From assembly GCF_036785885.1 (NCBI RefSeq), contig NC_092314.1, positions 13,661,638 through 13,725,637 of the forward strand: DNA of 64,000 bases, in the 5' to 3' direction. A model generated the notes under the pieces. The model saw only the letters and a list, made by a program, of their open reading frames with translations, was not told where the DNA came from and did not search any database. Position 1 is the first letter of the stretch, and each line of letters starts with the position of its first letter. Positions 13,717 through 24,799 of this stretch are shown in pieces. Source of the stretch: Coffea arabica (Eukaryota > Streptophyta > Magnoliopsida > Gentianales > Rubiaceae). A program made the position numbers and the translations under genes.

Positions 13717-15087
13717 TAATGTTAGTTTCTTCTTCTTTATTTCAATGTGTTTGGTTTTTTTTTTTTTTTTTTTTGTGTGTAGCCTAAAGCAGAATTTGTT
13801 GTGGTGGCATACTTGTCGTCTAGTTTATAGTTTATAAATACACAAGGCTTTGCAAAATTAAAGGGATTGAGAGTAAAATTAGTTTGTATATATGCATCTA
13901 ATTCTCAAACTCACAAAAACCAGAACTCAATAAAAAAAAGTATATATTCTTTCAATCAAGACCAGTTCTTACATTTGAAGGGTACAATCACTATTTGTGA
14001 ATTAGTTTAGTACAATGCATATCTTTTGTGATTTTGTGTGTCTCCCAGCCAGGATCCAACTTTCTACTCATTATCTTGATAGTTTACTTCCAAGTAATCT
14101 TAGCAACCATTCTTCTCCTTCCCTAATTTATAGCAATATTTTTTGCAAGTAAAAAAAATAAGTTTTCCAATCAAAAGATTTTTCTCAAATGCCAAAAATA
14201 AAAACCAATAATCTCTGTGCAACATGAATTTTTCATTCTTTATAGTTATTCCAATAACATTTTCATTGTTGTCTTTGGGGGTATAATAGGTATTTTGGTT
14301 ACCTTTATATGAATCTCATTGTATTTAAATATTTTTTATTTGTATTTAAATATTTATTTCCATATCCTTCCAAGGGTCACTTGTTTCACTTCATTTGTAG
14401 AGTAGCCCTTCACATTTATTTCTCACATTTGAATAATAATTTCGCTCCATTTGGTTGGTATTTTTAGAAAACTGTTGAAATATTAACAATTTTTTACATA
14501 AATTTGTATGTTAGATAAGAAGACAATTAAAACATATGTACGAAATTTTCTAGAACATGTTTTTGAAAAACAACTCTGTCCGAGCAGAGAGGTTTTTGTG
14601 TAAATAATCCTTCAAGTTCTTGAACTTCAGAGAACTTTAGGAACTAATTAAAAGTAGTATGGGGCCTTGAAGCCATGCTGGACCAGTCAAATTTGGCCCT
14701 CATGGTCATAGCCACAAATATAAGGTCACATTAGAAAAAAAGGAAAATGCAAAAAGGCTACGATATTAGATTTTGACCCTACATCTCAACATTTCATTCT
14801 ATCATATTCATACCTTTACAAAATTTCTTAATTTTCTTTAAGCCACAAAAGCACGAGTATAAAAGATCCAACCACCTATAGTTTCTTCTTGTTTATAGAG
14901 GCATCATGAGTTTGTCCATTATAGAACATGAATTGATGTCTTTGCAAAAGAGTAGGACAACAGAAAGCAACCATCACGTCAAAATTCTCAAATATTGCTA
15001 AATTTCAAATGGTTAATGACACAATTAATAAGTTAATTAGCAGAATAACTATCTAACTGAATTAGAAATGGAAAATCTGCAACACAT

Positions 15088-15289
15088 GGATGTTCATGAT
15101 CATTTATTTACAAACTTAACATCTCCCAAAAAACTTATAGTAATTTATAGATACATAGATGTTCATAATCATATATTTACAAATCCCTTATCATCTCCCT
15201 AAATAACTTATAGTAATTTATAGATATATAATATGTTCATAATCATATATATACAAAACCCTAATCATCTCCCCAAATAACTTATAGTG
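15088..15289. repeat. Tandem repeat, about 70-bp unit, nearly three copies
   Basis: The word TGTTCATRATCATWTATTTAC starts at about 15091, 15160 and 15234, each time followed by an AT-rich segment and CATCTCCC-AAAACTTATAGTAATTTATAGAT. The period is about 69-74 bp. Divergence is slight, so the expansion is fairly recent. No promoter or coding feature is seen. Confidence 0.8.
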
Positions 15290-16010
15290 CGTGTGTGTAT
15301 ATATATATACACACCTGCTAATCATTATTTTTTTTTACTATCCAGCTGCAGAAACTACTAATCCTCCTTGATCCCATACCTGCGCCCCTTCGTCCAACAC
15401 AAATTTGTTTGGATGAGGGGCAAGTTAGCCAAAGTTAAACAGGAGAGAAACATGGGGCAAAGATTCACCACACACTTGATTTTGATTTTTCATTCCAATC
15501 TTTCCATATCCCCAAAAGCCAAGCCCTCTTCAATTCCTTCGGGCACGACAAGATAACGACATGGATAACATGCCATAATTTGATCAAGAGTTGGTCGGTT
15601 CATTGCATTTGAATGGGTTTCGACTGCAACAAACTACCCCGAAGCAATCAGAGCGCAGATAGACATATAATCCGCATGGATTGCGTCACGCCATTTCACG
15701 ACTTATCTCATTGCCTGTTTGATGGGTACTAGGTGGTTTTGCCCTGCTCTTTGCGCAGGATTACCCATGATTTGGTGATAGTTTGTGACTTTAATTAGCT
15801 GCACCATTCTTTTTTTTTTCTAATTTTTCCTTCTTTTTTTTTTAGCATAAAACACTCATTTGAGATTTACCTTATGGAAATAGAGAACACAACAAAAGGG
15901 AAATGGAAAGCATTTGATAATGATAGCATATTTACACGATAGAAAATATTAACATGACATCAACGTCAAAAGCATCAAGAAGACCCCATACCCCCCTACT
16001 ATCCCATACC

Positions 16011-16053
16011 CTAACCCCATTTCCTTAATAGCCTAACCCCATTTCCTTAATAT
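16011..16053. repeat. Two-copy 21-bp tandem repeat in the 3' flank of the orphan gene
   Basis: CTAACCCCATTTCCTTAATA occurs at 16011-16030 and again at 16033-16052, separated by two bases. It lies 12 bases beyond the stop codon of the minus-strand frame at 16065-16400, so it would be in that gene's 3' UTR. Confidence 0.8.
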
Positions 16054-16064
16054 TCTCCTAAACC

Positions 16065-16400
16065 TCACCCTCTCCTAACTTTTCTAGACACAAACTCTAT
16101 TCCAACCTTACTAGCGATTGCCATGAGGCATTGTTCCGACGGCTTATCTCGGCCATTGGGCTTATATTTCGTGGGAACTTTAACCTTCACCTCCCAATTC
16201 AGATTGGTCCACTTCACCTTGATAACAGCCTTGAGATCCGCTTTGGATCTAATTACAACTTTGGGAAAACTCTGCAGACGTTGGTATTTCTTGTCAACAT
16301 CTTTCATGGCGATGAGATAGGTCTTAAGGGCTTTCGTGGCAGTTTTCTTAGCGGCGCGATATGCCCTGAGAAGCCTTGATGATAGTGGGGCAGAAGTCAT
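16065..16400 (-). CDS. Orphan basic protein of 111 residues, unrecognised
   Basis: Intronless frame with ATG at 16400 (A at -3) and stop at 16065-16067. I do not recognise the family. Residues about 6-36 form a Lys/Ala/Leu-rich stretch likely to be helical (RAYRAAKKTATKALKTYL); residues about 50-82 alternate charged and hydrophobic residues as in beta strands, with a conserved-looking WTNLNWEVKVKVPTKY core; the C-terminus is basic (RKVRRG). There is no signal peptide or membrane segment. The protein is strongly basic, which would fit nucleic-acid or ribosome association, but that is inference. Upstream, an AACCCTAA telo-box at 16437-16444 and a possible TATA element near 16504-16511 look like a plant promoter-leader, which argues against a chance frame. 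Composition is less AT-rich than the flanks. It could also be a degraded or lineage-specific gene. Confidence 0.5.
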   Translation of the reverse strand: MTSAPLSSRLLRAYRAAKKTATKALKTYLIAMKDVDKKYQRLQSFPKVVIRSKADLKAVIKVKWTNLNWEVKVKVPTKYKPNGRDKPSEQCLMAIASKVGIEFVSRKVRRG

Positions 16401-16436
16401 GTTGGGAATGATTGATTTGGGTTATGATTTCTGGAA

Positions 16437-16444
16437 TTAGGGTT
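16437..16444 (-). promoter_or_regulatory. Telo-box (AACCCTAA) in leader of the orphan gene
   Basis: AACCCTAA reads on the minus strand about 37-44 bases upstream of the ATG at 16400. In plants this motif is common in promoters and leaders of translation and ribosome-biogenesis genes. A hairpin-forming AAGGAGAAGCTCTCCTT lies just upstream (about 16469-16486). Single short matches can occur by chance. Confidence 0.4.
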
Positions 16445-18490
16445 ATGAAGAGGAGCTCCCGTCGGCGAAGACAACAAGGAGAAGCTCTCCTTCTTGTTTG
16501 TGTGATATATGACTTTGTTTATGTTACAACCAAAAATGGTCCAATGTTGATGTTCATTATCATGATGAGAAGCTATCAAAAAGGAGTGTAGGCTTCACAC
16601 CCTTTATTTTTCAATCTTTTTCTTTTTCTTGAATTTTGATCAGTTAAAATGACTCTATGAAGGTCAAAAGATGTTGGGGTTGATGTTTTCTTGCAAGGAA
16701 ATTGTATAAAATTTATGTTTTGTGAAATGTGTGCTTGAAATGTGGGTGAGTGAAGAAGAAGAAGAAGAGCTAATGAGTTGCATTTGTCTTTTAAAATAAG
16801 AGCGAGCAAAACACTGCTCTGAAAACGTGGAGCAGATTTTACAGTGAATCATGTTATTTGGATTTTTTAGGCTTTTGTTTAATGGTGATAGGAAAAATAT
16901 TAAGTGATGATGTTAGTTGGCAAGTAATAAAGTTTAATAATATTATTATTGAAATATTTATTAATGGAAGTGGAATTGGAGGTAAAATATTTCACTAAAT
17001 TTAAATGGAAAAAGGGAAAAATTTGAAATGCAGAGAAAAGTGAAGTAAAATATATAAGATAATTTTTTTAAACATGGGTTCTGTGTTTAACTGGAGCTTA
17101 GTATATTCAATTATAAATGATTTAATGTTTTTGTGAAGAATTGAGAGGAATTTGGAACATAATTAATATTAAATTGTTTAACTAAATTCAAAGGAAAAAA
17201 AGGAAAAAATATTTGATTTAGAGAAATTTGGAGTAAAATCTATGAGATGATTTTTTTATATATAATCATGTCATGTTTATTCAATTGGAGTTCACCATAC
17301 CCAATAGAGAGGATATCATTATTATTATGCTATTAAAATTAAGTAAAAAACAAATAATGTATAGGAATAATAATAGTAGATTTGTTTAGAAAGTATTGAA
17401 TAAGTATCTAATCAAGAGTTCATTTATTTTTTATTTTAATATAAATAGAAAATAAGTGGAATAAAATTTATATATTTGGAACAAAATTTATGTTAGGATT
17501 TTATTATGACATTATGGTTGTTCAAATACTAAATTAAATTTGAATAAAGAAGGGAAGGAAAAAAGTGAGATATGTAAAAGAAATTTTGAAGCGGGATTTA
17601 TATTGGCATTTTTTTTATCACGTATAACCGTTCAAACACTAAGCTAAATCTGAATACAGAAGAAAAAGAGGGAAATCAAAGATGGAAATAATTTTGGAGC
17701 AAATTTTATTTTACAATTTTTCACCGGACCGTCTGTATTTATTTTAGAATCTTTTATCAGACCATGTTTATATTAATATAAAATTCTCTCAAACTATATT
17801 TATATTATTAAGATATAAACTAATGTAGAGGAACAAATAACAAATAATAAATTGGACCGTTCACTTTCTTTGCTTGGCACAAAAATACTACATACTCATT
17901 GTTACTAATTATTATTATTTTTTGAAATTTTCAAAACACATGGTTTAGCAATTAGGAAAAAATGGGACGAAAGGAGCAATTAGGATACAATTTTATCGAG
18001 CAAAAAGCTTTTCAAGGAAGCAAGTAGGAAAAAATAAATTCAACCTTGCATTCTCTATGTGTAGCATTTCTAGCTATTAAACATTATTTTTCTATTATCT
18101 AAAAGTCATCGAAACAATTGGAGCTCAACACATTTAACACAAAAAATATTAGCATAATTATTTTTTAGCAACAAATAAATAAATAAATGGCGCATACAAA
18201 TAGCAATAATTAATGTATCCAAAGAGCATTAAATAAATGTCGAATCAAGGAAATTTCTATTTTTTCTCTAATATAGAGGAATTTGGAGCAAAATGTACCT
18301 TGGGTTTTTTTTTATTAGATTATGTTCATTAATACCAACCATGTTTCACTAATGCAGAGAGATTTGGAACAAAATTTATTGTAGAATTTTTTGTTACGCT
18401 ATATTTATTAATACAAAGTAATAGTTAGGAAAAAAGCCATTTAAGGATTAGAAAAAGTCAGAGAAACAGACAGGAAATAATAAAGTTTGG

Positions 18491-18626
18491 CTATTTAAAA
18501 TGTACTCAAGTAATTAAAGCTCATCATTATTTTTTACCAAGACTTTATATGTGGTTTGTTTAATCATCTATTGGTATTATTACTTTTTCACTATTTAAAA
18601 TGTATACAAGTAATTAAAGCTCACCA
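18491..18626. repeat. Direct repeat pair inside the repeat field
   Basis: CTATTTAAAATGTAYWCAAGTAATTAAAGCTCAYCAT occurs at about 18491-18527 and 18591-18627, a spacing of 100 bp, with only a few mismatches. This shows local segmental duplication within the larger field. Confidence 0.7.
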
Positions 18627-19078
18627 TACATTTTTTTTCAACAATGTAGAAGAATTTTGAACAAAATTGATATTAAAATATTCAATTAAATTTGGAACAA
18701 AATTATACTAAACTATTTTTATGCAACTAATTAAACGATGCATAAAAATAGTAGCAATGAATTAGTACAAAAAGTGTTATATAAGTTGCCACTCAAGGAA
18801 CTCTTTATTATTATTATTTTTTGGCTAGGAATGTAGACAAAGCTGACCATACCTCTTTTTCTTTTCTAGTGATGTAGAAAAATTCCGAACAAAATTGGTA
18901 TTAAAATATTCAATAAATTTGGAACAAAAATATACTAAAATTTTGTGGTAGTAGCAATGAATTCGTGGCTTATTTATTCATTTTTTATCAGGAATGTAGA
19001 CAAAATTTGGAGTAGATTCTCTGGTGAGGAACATAGATGAAATTTGGAGTGAAAATCACACTAAAATATTAAGAGCAA

Positions 19079-19208
19079 ATTTTATACATGCCGTCAATGT
19101 ATACACTATTATGGTTGGATAGATAACACATGAAATTCAAAATTTGCACATGTGTCATATATCTAATGGTAATGGTGATAGTGTATACGCTGACAGTAGT
19201 ATATATAA
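19079..19208. mobile_element. MITE-like copy, 'TATACACTGTCAGT' family
   Basis: The ends read TTTTATACATGCCGTCAATGTATA and, in inverse orientation, TATATACTACTGTCAGCGTATACAC, with the interior ATGAAATTCAAAATTTGCACATGTGTCATATATC. The element at 24883-25053 shares the ends and the interior AATTCAAATTTC-GCACATGTG core. Both are short and non-coding. Superfamily not assigned. Confidence 0.5.
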
Positions 19209-20380
19209 GATTAATTCAAATGTTAATGATACGTTCTATGCATCCAAATTTGCATCAGTTAATCTAAATTTATAAATATCTCTCAAAGAGAAAAAGCAAG
19301 CAAAATCATTTTTTTTCTTAGAATCCATTCGGGGCAAAATTGAAAAACAAAATTTTAGTAGCAATGAATTCATGCTTTCTTATTTTTTTTTTACAAAATT
19401 GGTGTTAAAATATTCAATTGAATTTGGTGCAAAATTATACTAAAATTTGGTTTTGGTAGCAATGAACTTGTGGCATTGAAACAATTGGGGCTTTCATTGC
19501 TAAAAAATAATCATGCTAATATTTTTTGTGTTAAATTTGCTGAGGTCCAATTGTTTCAATAACTTTTTTAGTATAATAAAGCATGAATTCATTGCTAATA
19601 AAAATAGTAATAGTTAATGTATCCAAAGAGCATTAAATAAGTGTGCAATGAAGGAAGCTTCTATTTTTTCCACTAATATATCGTGCAAAAAGTAGTGTTA
19701 TACAAGTGGTCACCGAAGGGACTCTTCATTTTTTTTTTTCTGGTCAAGAACGTAATCAAAATTTGGAGCAGATTTTTTTGGACGAGAATGCAAACGAAAT
19801 TTGGAGCGGAACTTGTACTAAATTGTTAATGTAAATTTATAAACCATGGCTAAGAGGGCATTAACAATTACTAAACACACATGAAACCACAAAAGCGCTG
19901 ACTTGGGCAAAACCGAAATAAACCGCAGTTGAGAGGGCCATTAACAATGCATACATGGGTCAGTTAAAGAAAAGTGAAAAACGGTGAAAAAATAGAAAGC
20001 ACACAGCAAGGAAAATGACATGCACAAATTGCCCCTAATGTTGGAGGAAATCACGAAGCAACCGGCAGAACATCAGCGGGGACGACACTTCTACTGTTCC
20101 TCAACGTTCGCTCTTTTAATAGGTAGGATGTGAGATTACCGAGAGATGTCTCGTGTCACTCGAACTTAATTGTTGCGTTTCTTTTCGTTTTCTACATTAA
20201 CTTTCAAAAGAAATCATATCATATATTATTTGAAAAAATCTTATGCTAAACGACATACGACTGAAACGATATAAATAAACGAAAGAATGACCCACCTCCT
20301 TGATTTTAGAAATTTTTATATTTGTATCTATCATTTAAAAATATTATAATTTACATTCGCTTTTTGTAGGTATATTCATA

Positions 20381-20710
20381 CTTCCTCCGTCCCACTTTGA
20401 TAGTCCTGTTTTGCTTTTTTATCTGTACCAAATTGTAGTCTAATTTCCAATTAAAGAATGTAGTTGTATTTTAATTTTCCTAAAATAAACCTTATTCAAT
20501 GTAAGTTGTTGTTACTATAAACCTACCTTATTTAATGAGAGTTGATTCTTTTTTTACCGTCAATTCAAGTTTCTATAAAGTTATACTGTAATTAATGTGA
20601 GGGTATTTTAGAAAAATAGTTACCTAAATTGATTGTTCCAACAAAGTTAACTACTTTTTCTTAAACTGTGTGAAAAAATAACCAAAACTATCAAAGTGAG
20701 ACGGAGGGAG
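20381..20710. mobile_element. Stowaway MITE (Tc1/mariner-derived)
   Basis: The left end CTTCCTCCGTCCCACTTTGA and the reverse complement of the right end CTCCCTCCGTCTCACTTTGA form long terminal inverted repeats, continuing through TAGT. The element is flanked by TA on both sides (20379-20380 and 20711-20712). CTCCCTCCGTYYC ends with a TA duplication are diagnostic of Stowaway. The 330-bp body is AT-rich and non-coding. It would have been mobilised by a mariner-like transposase from elsewhere. Confidence 0.9.
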
Positions 20711-21458
20711 TATTATTTATCAAAGAAAGGAGAAAAAACAAAAAAGGAAGCAACATAATCAGTAAAAGATACCACATTCCTTGTGGATCATTTCCATCAC
20801 ATGCCTTGCTTTGTCAAATGGACACAAAAACACTGAAAAACCAAAAATCTTGAAAAGCCAATTCCTAAGTTGGGGTAATAATACAAAACTACACGTGCTT
20901 TGCCCAAGAAATTATTAATGTGCAAAACTATGCAGTTTCTTGTCATTTTCACATAATTTCACACTTTTGATACATTATTAGGGTGTACAAGGCGTGAAAT
21001 CAGGATGAATGGTGTGGACATCGATTAAGTCTCTCGCAAAGAAAAGAAACGGGTAAATCAAGCCAAATCCCCTTCAAATTTACTTTGAGCATCAATATTA
21101 ATTTCATACACCAAATTCATACACTCACTAATTAATCCAAAATTTTAAAATAAACCCAATTTTAAGTTTCGCACAATCAATAAAACTAGGAAGGAAAAAA
21201 GTAAAAGAACAAAGAAAATTAACTAGCAATTAATAATTCCTTTGCTTAATATATTTCCTCAATAGTTGCACACCCACACACATAGACACTGTGTATTTAT
21301 ATATGTTGTGTATATCTTTTTAAATCATGACAAAACTACATAAGATTTTTCAGGAATATGGAATGGTCAATATCAATGAGACTCGGTTGCATAGTCAAGT
21401 CTTTGGAATATGTGTTTGGGTGTGTGTGTCTGTATATATATATGTGTATAGCTTGGCT

Positions 21459-21468
21459 CTCCACTATA

Positions 21469-21514
<46 letters not shown>

Positions 21515-21521
21515 GTGGAGA
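21459..21521. repeat. Near-perfect (TA)-rich palindrome
   Basis: TCTCCACTATATATTTATA runs into a TA repeat and returns as TATAAATATATAGTGGAGA in inverse orientation, so about 63 bp can fold into one uninterrupted hairpin. It is preceded by a TG/TA microsatellite (about 21420-21450). It may be a foldback relic or an expanded microsatellite within a small inverted repeat. Confidence 0.85.
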
Positions 21522-22297
21522 ATATCAAATTTGAAATCTCTCATGTACACTTTCTTCGCTTATACCATCCAATTCATTCCTCCCTCCAGTGTATGTATAT
21601 ATATATGTGTGTACGTATTATAAAATCTACAATGACAGTTTTTCTTTTTGAATGATTTCTTATGCAGCAGTAGCAGCAGTTAATTGGCCATAATTGTCCA
21701 TGTTGTCTATGAAGTGCTAAAACTTAGTAGGGTAAGTCCTAAGTTCCTAATTAACAAACAAGAAAAAAAAGATTAGAACGAAAAAGACTACCACAAACTT
21801 ACACCATATCAAGAATTTTAATTAGGTGATATCGCATCAGATGGCAAGTTCGATAATGATGGGTTCATTTTTATATTAGAATTCGTGTTTAACTTGTTTA
21901 TGTGACTAATGATGATAACTTCCATTCATTAAGCTTTACCTACAACGGGAATTGTTGTTAGTTCTAACCCACTTAACAAATATTAAGGTTGTATTTCTAA
22001 CTCAAGAAGTCAATAGAAACAGTTGTCTTCAGATTTAATTACTGGCGGAGCTTCCAGAAACCAAATCTTTTCTGCTTTGGTTCAACAATCTTTCTTAGAT
22101 ATTTGTACATGATTTATTTTTTTTTTTTCGTTTTTTTAGAGTAAACAAAGATTCACGTTTTTGTTTAGAGCAATTAATCAACATGGTTAGGTAAGCACAA
22201 AGCAAGTAAACTATTATAAATGATTTAAAATCAACAGCCAAAATGATTGTTTTGACCAGTTTGCAAAATCTTTACATGGTTAGGTAGGCGCCCTTGG

Positions 22298-22521
22298 AAC
22301 CACTGAGCTTAGCTCGGCGACCACCAAGATGGGTCTTAAGACTCTGTTTGAGTTGTAGGTGAGGGTTTAAATCTCACCTGCAGTAAAAAAAATTTAAGGG
22401 TTGTACCAAAGCACTTCCTTGATCCTACAAGTCTCTAACACAAAATCTTTTTAGACTCCTCCTCCCCTGTAGTTTGGGATAGATAGGTTATACAATAGTT
22501 GTCATCTCCGAAAAAAAAAAA
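22298..22521 (+). mobile_element. tRNA-derived SINE with poly(A) tail and 15-bp target-site duplication
   Basis: The 224-bp element is flanked by GGTAGGCGCCCTTGG (22283-22297) and GGTGGGCGCCCTTGG (22522-22536), a 15-bp target-site duplication with one mismatch. It ends in an 11-base poly(A) directly before the second copy. Near its 5' end it carries a degenerate pol III A box (TTAGCTCGGCGACC, about 22309-22322) and, at about 42 bp spacing, a degenerate B box (GGTTTAAATCTC, about 22364-22375). Together these are the hallmarks of a short interspersed element moved by LINE machinery. The subfamily cannot be named from sequence alone. Confidence 0.8.
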
Positions 22522-23907
22522 GGTGGGCGCCCTTGGTTCTAAAACCTAGAAAGTTAAGATAAAGATGGAAATTTGAGGGGTTTTTTTTTTTTTTTTTGGG
22601 AGGAAAAGCCAATCATCAAATGCTTGGGAATATGCCATAAAATGGTATATTAGGAAAGATGGTGGAGAATTTGTTGAGCTTGTTTATGAAGTTATATTGG
22701 TTTTTTCAATTTGATATTATTATGATGAGTGACTGATGGAGACACAGGTTGTGACTTATCTCTACATTTGTCAGGACCAATTTTGTGACTGCAGCAGTCT
22801 TCATCAACTATGAGAAATGGCCTAGAAATTGCAACAACATACAAGACAGAATTTCAAGAAACTTCCAATTTAGTGGCAGAATAGAAGACAATAATTTCAC
22901 TATAACTCTCTTAAGTGTAGTACATAAGGGACTAAAATGCAAAAACAGGCAAAAGTATAGGGAATTTTAAGCGTAATATCAATAACCAAGATAATTTTTT
23001 CAGCTGGTGAGCCATGAGATGGATAAAAGTGGCAATCTAGACCTAAGATTAGTTGATGAGAAACAAAAGGAAGACAGTCCATAAATAATCTTGGATCCAC
23101 AGAAAAAAAAAAAGAAAAATTTTGGAGCCACTCCAATCAGAATCTAGATATAAATTAATTTGTCATTTTGAATTATTTTGTTATCCTAAACAACTAGAAG
23201 ATATCCAATGAAGCACATGTAGTTGGCGAATGAAATCAGTGAAGGCATATTTATCACACCGGATCTTCTGTTCAAATTTCTGTATCACTTTCTGTTTCAC
23301 TTTTTATTATATTAATATTTTTTCTTCATAAACATCATATTTTAGTTCTTTGATATGAAATCAACATTTTAGTTCTTAAAATTGCATTAGCCTGATCCAA
23401 AAGCTTTTCCCATTTACTAAAACTACTAGATACTATTTTACACCTTTATTTTGCTTACAAACCTCCCATCTACGTACTATAAATATCAGCAATTTCAAAA
23501 CTGCAAAAAGTGATGTTAACAACTACTCAAGACTTATCTGATTTGATATAAATATAGATAAAAGACTAAAGCCTTTTTCATATAAGCTTGGAATGAGAAC
23601 TTAACAAAATGATAAATTTGCCTTCCAAGTTGAATGTTGAGAATTGTTTCAAATTTTTAGTGGAAGTCAACAATGTTTTTGGATTTTCATCATCTATTTG
23701 AGGGTTAAACAATATAGGAGATATTTGGAAAAAAGTAATAAAATTTGGTTACCAAACTTATTTTGATCGGTATTTGATGTAGATTTTGGTTTTATAATTT
23801 GATCAATGTCTGTTTCATAATGTTAAACAGAAGATCACATCAATTTCTCCATTTGAACACCAAAAGTAATTTATAAGTGTTACTTTTAGGTAATTTGTAT
23901 ATTATAC

Positions 23908-23940
23908 TCCCTTCGTCTTATTGATTTTCTCCCATGCCAC
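23908..23940. mobile_element. Solo Stowaway-like terminus
   Basis: CTCCCTTCGTCTTATTGATTTTCTCCC resembles one Stowaway terminal repeat and is preceded by TA. No matching inverted end was found within several hundred bases, so this is a fragment at best. Confidence 0.3.
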
Positions 23941-24532
23941 GAGCAATTAAGAAATGTATTATTTAACCAAAATATATCAGCTACTAATGCAATTATTTCC
24001 GGTATTGGCCTGTTATTAAACTTTGACAGTTTGTTTATTTGGAGCTTAAAAGGAGAGGTACAACTATCCCAAAAAAATAAAAATAAAAATAAAAAAGGGA
24101 GAGGTACAACTATCAAACTTATAGATGGATATGAACTCTTGTTTTAATTATTTTTTAAAATTATATTTTTAGTCAAGAAAGGATAAGACTTAAGAAGTAG
24201 GCAGGAGGGAGGGGAATTTGTACCTATAATTTGCAATTCTTGAGGTTTCAACTTCAACTATTAAAACAAGGCATCATTGGCATACAAGCTCCTATTTATA
24301 GTTGAAGCACGGCTTAGAAGTTTTGTTTTTTCTTTCTTTTTTGAAAATTAAGTTACAATAGGTAAATTTGGCTTTATTTAGCTGATATTTAAAATCCAGG
24401 TAGTTTATGGTAAACCAAATTAGAAATCATGACTATTAACCATTCTTTTGTTTACAAAGGGTTCATTTACTTCATGGGATGACTGAGGATATAAGATTGA
24501 ATTATTAATCTTGTGCCATTCCAAATTTGATT

Positions 24533-24537
<5 letters not shown>

Positions 24538-24587
<50 letters not shown>

Positions 24588-24588
24588 A
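24538..24588. repeat. (TA)n-(GTAT)n microsatellite
   Basis: A long uninterrupted TA run followed by ATGTATGTATGTATA. It is intergenic and would be expected to vary in length between individuals. Confidence 0.9.
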
Positions 24589-24799
24589 GGATTAGACATT
24601 CCACTTAATCGAATTAATTTCTCTTATAGAGGATAAAATAATCCGATTGGAGAAGGTTGTATTAGTTATCCCCAAGTGAGTAGGATAATAAAATTTTGGG
24701 TTTATATATCTCTACTACAAAAATAATGCTACATTTTAGTAACTATATAAATCCATATATTGGGCTTATCTTATTTGTCCATATTAATAACATTACTGA

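Larger units (their letters stand above)
9933..16064. other. WD40 promoter/5' UTR side and AT-rich intergenic DNA, no gene seen
   Basis: The first part should hold the WD40 5' UTR exon and promoter; an acceptor at 9933-9934 shows that the leader is spliced, but I could not fix the upstream exon. The remainder is AT-rich with stops in all frames. It contains three loosely related copies of a TAGTTTAGGYRTTCAAAC word (about 11383, 12268 and 12384), the MITE at 13497-13716, a TA/CA microsatellite at 15296-15314 and the tandem repeat at 15088-15289. The frame at 10813-11001 has no recognisable domain. Confidence 0.55.
16900..19860. repeat. Field of degenerate repeats around an ATTTGGARCAAAATTTAT-like word
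   Basis: At least fifteen recognisable variants of a 'GAATTTGGAGCAAAATTTAT' word occur, for example near 17150, 17220, 17474, 17686, 18278, 18357, 18650, 18690, 18880, 18917, 19004, 19037, 19396, 19424, 19758 and 19797, mostly in the same orientation at irregular spacing. Two larger blocks are duplicated: a direct repeat (about 18190-18275 against 19590-19680, sharing AATGTATCCAAAGAGCATTAAATAA) and an inverted repeat (18109-18173 against 19495-19560). No open frame of meaningful length runs through it. I do not recognise the element; it may be a decayed tandem array or a rearranged non-coding transposon. Confidence 0.6.

Noticed and set aside
22298..22380. Possible functional tRNA gene
   Set aside because: A and B boxes are degenerate and the cloverleaf cannot be folded; poly(A) and target-site duplication show it is a SINE.
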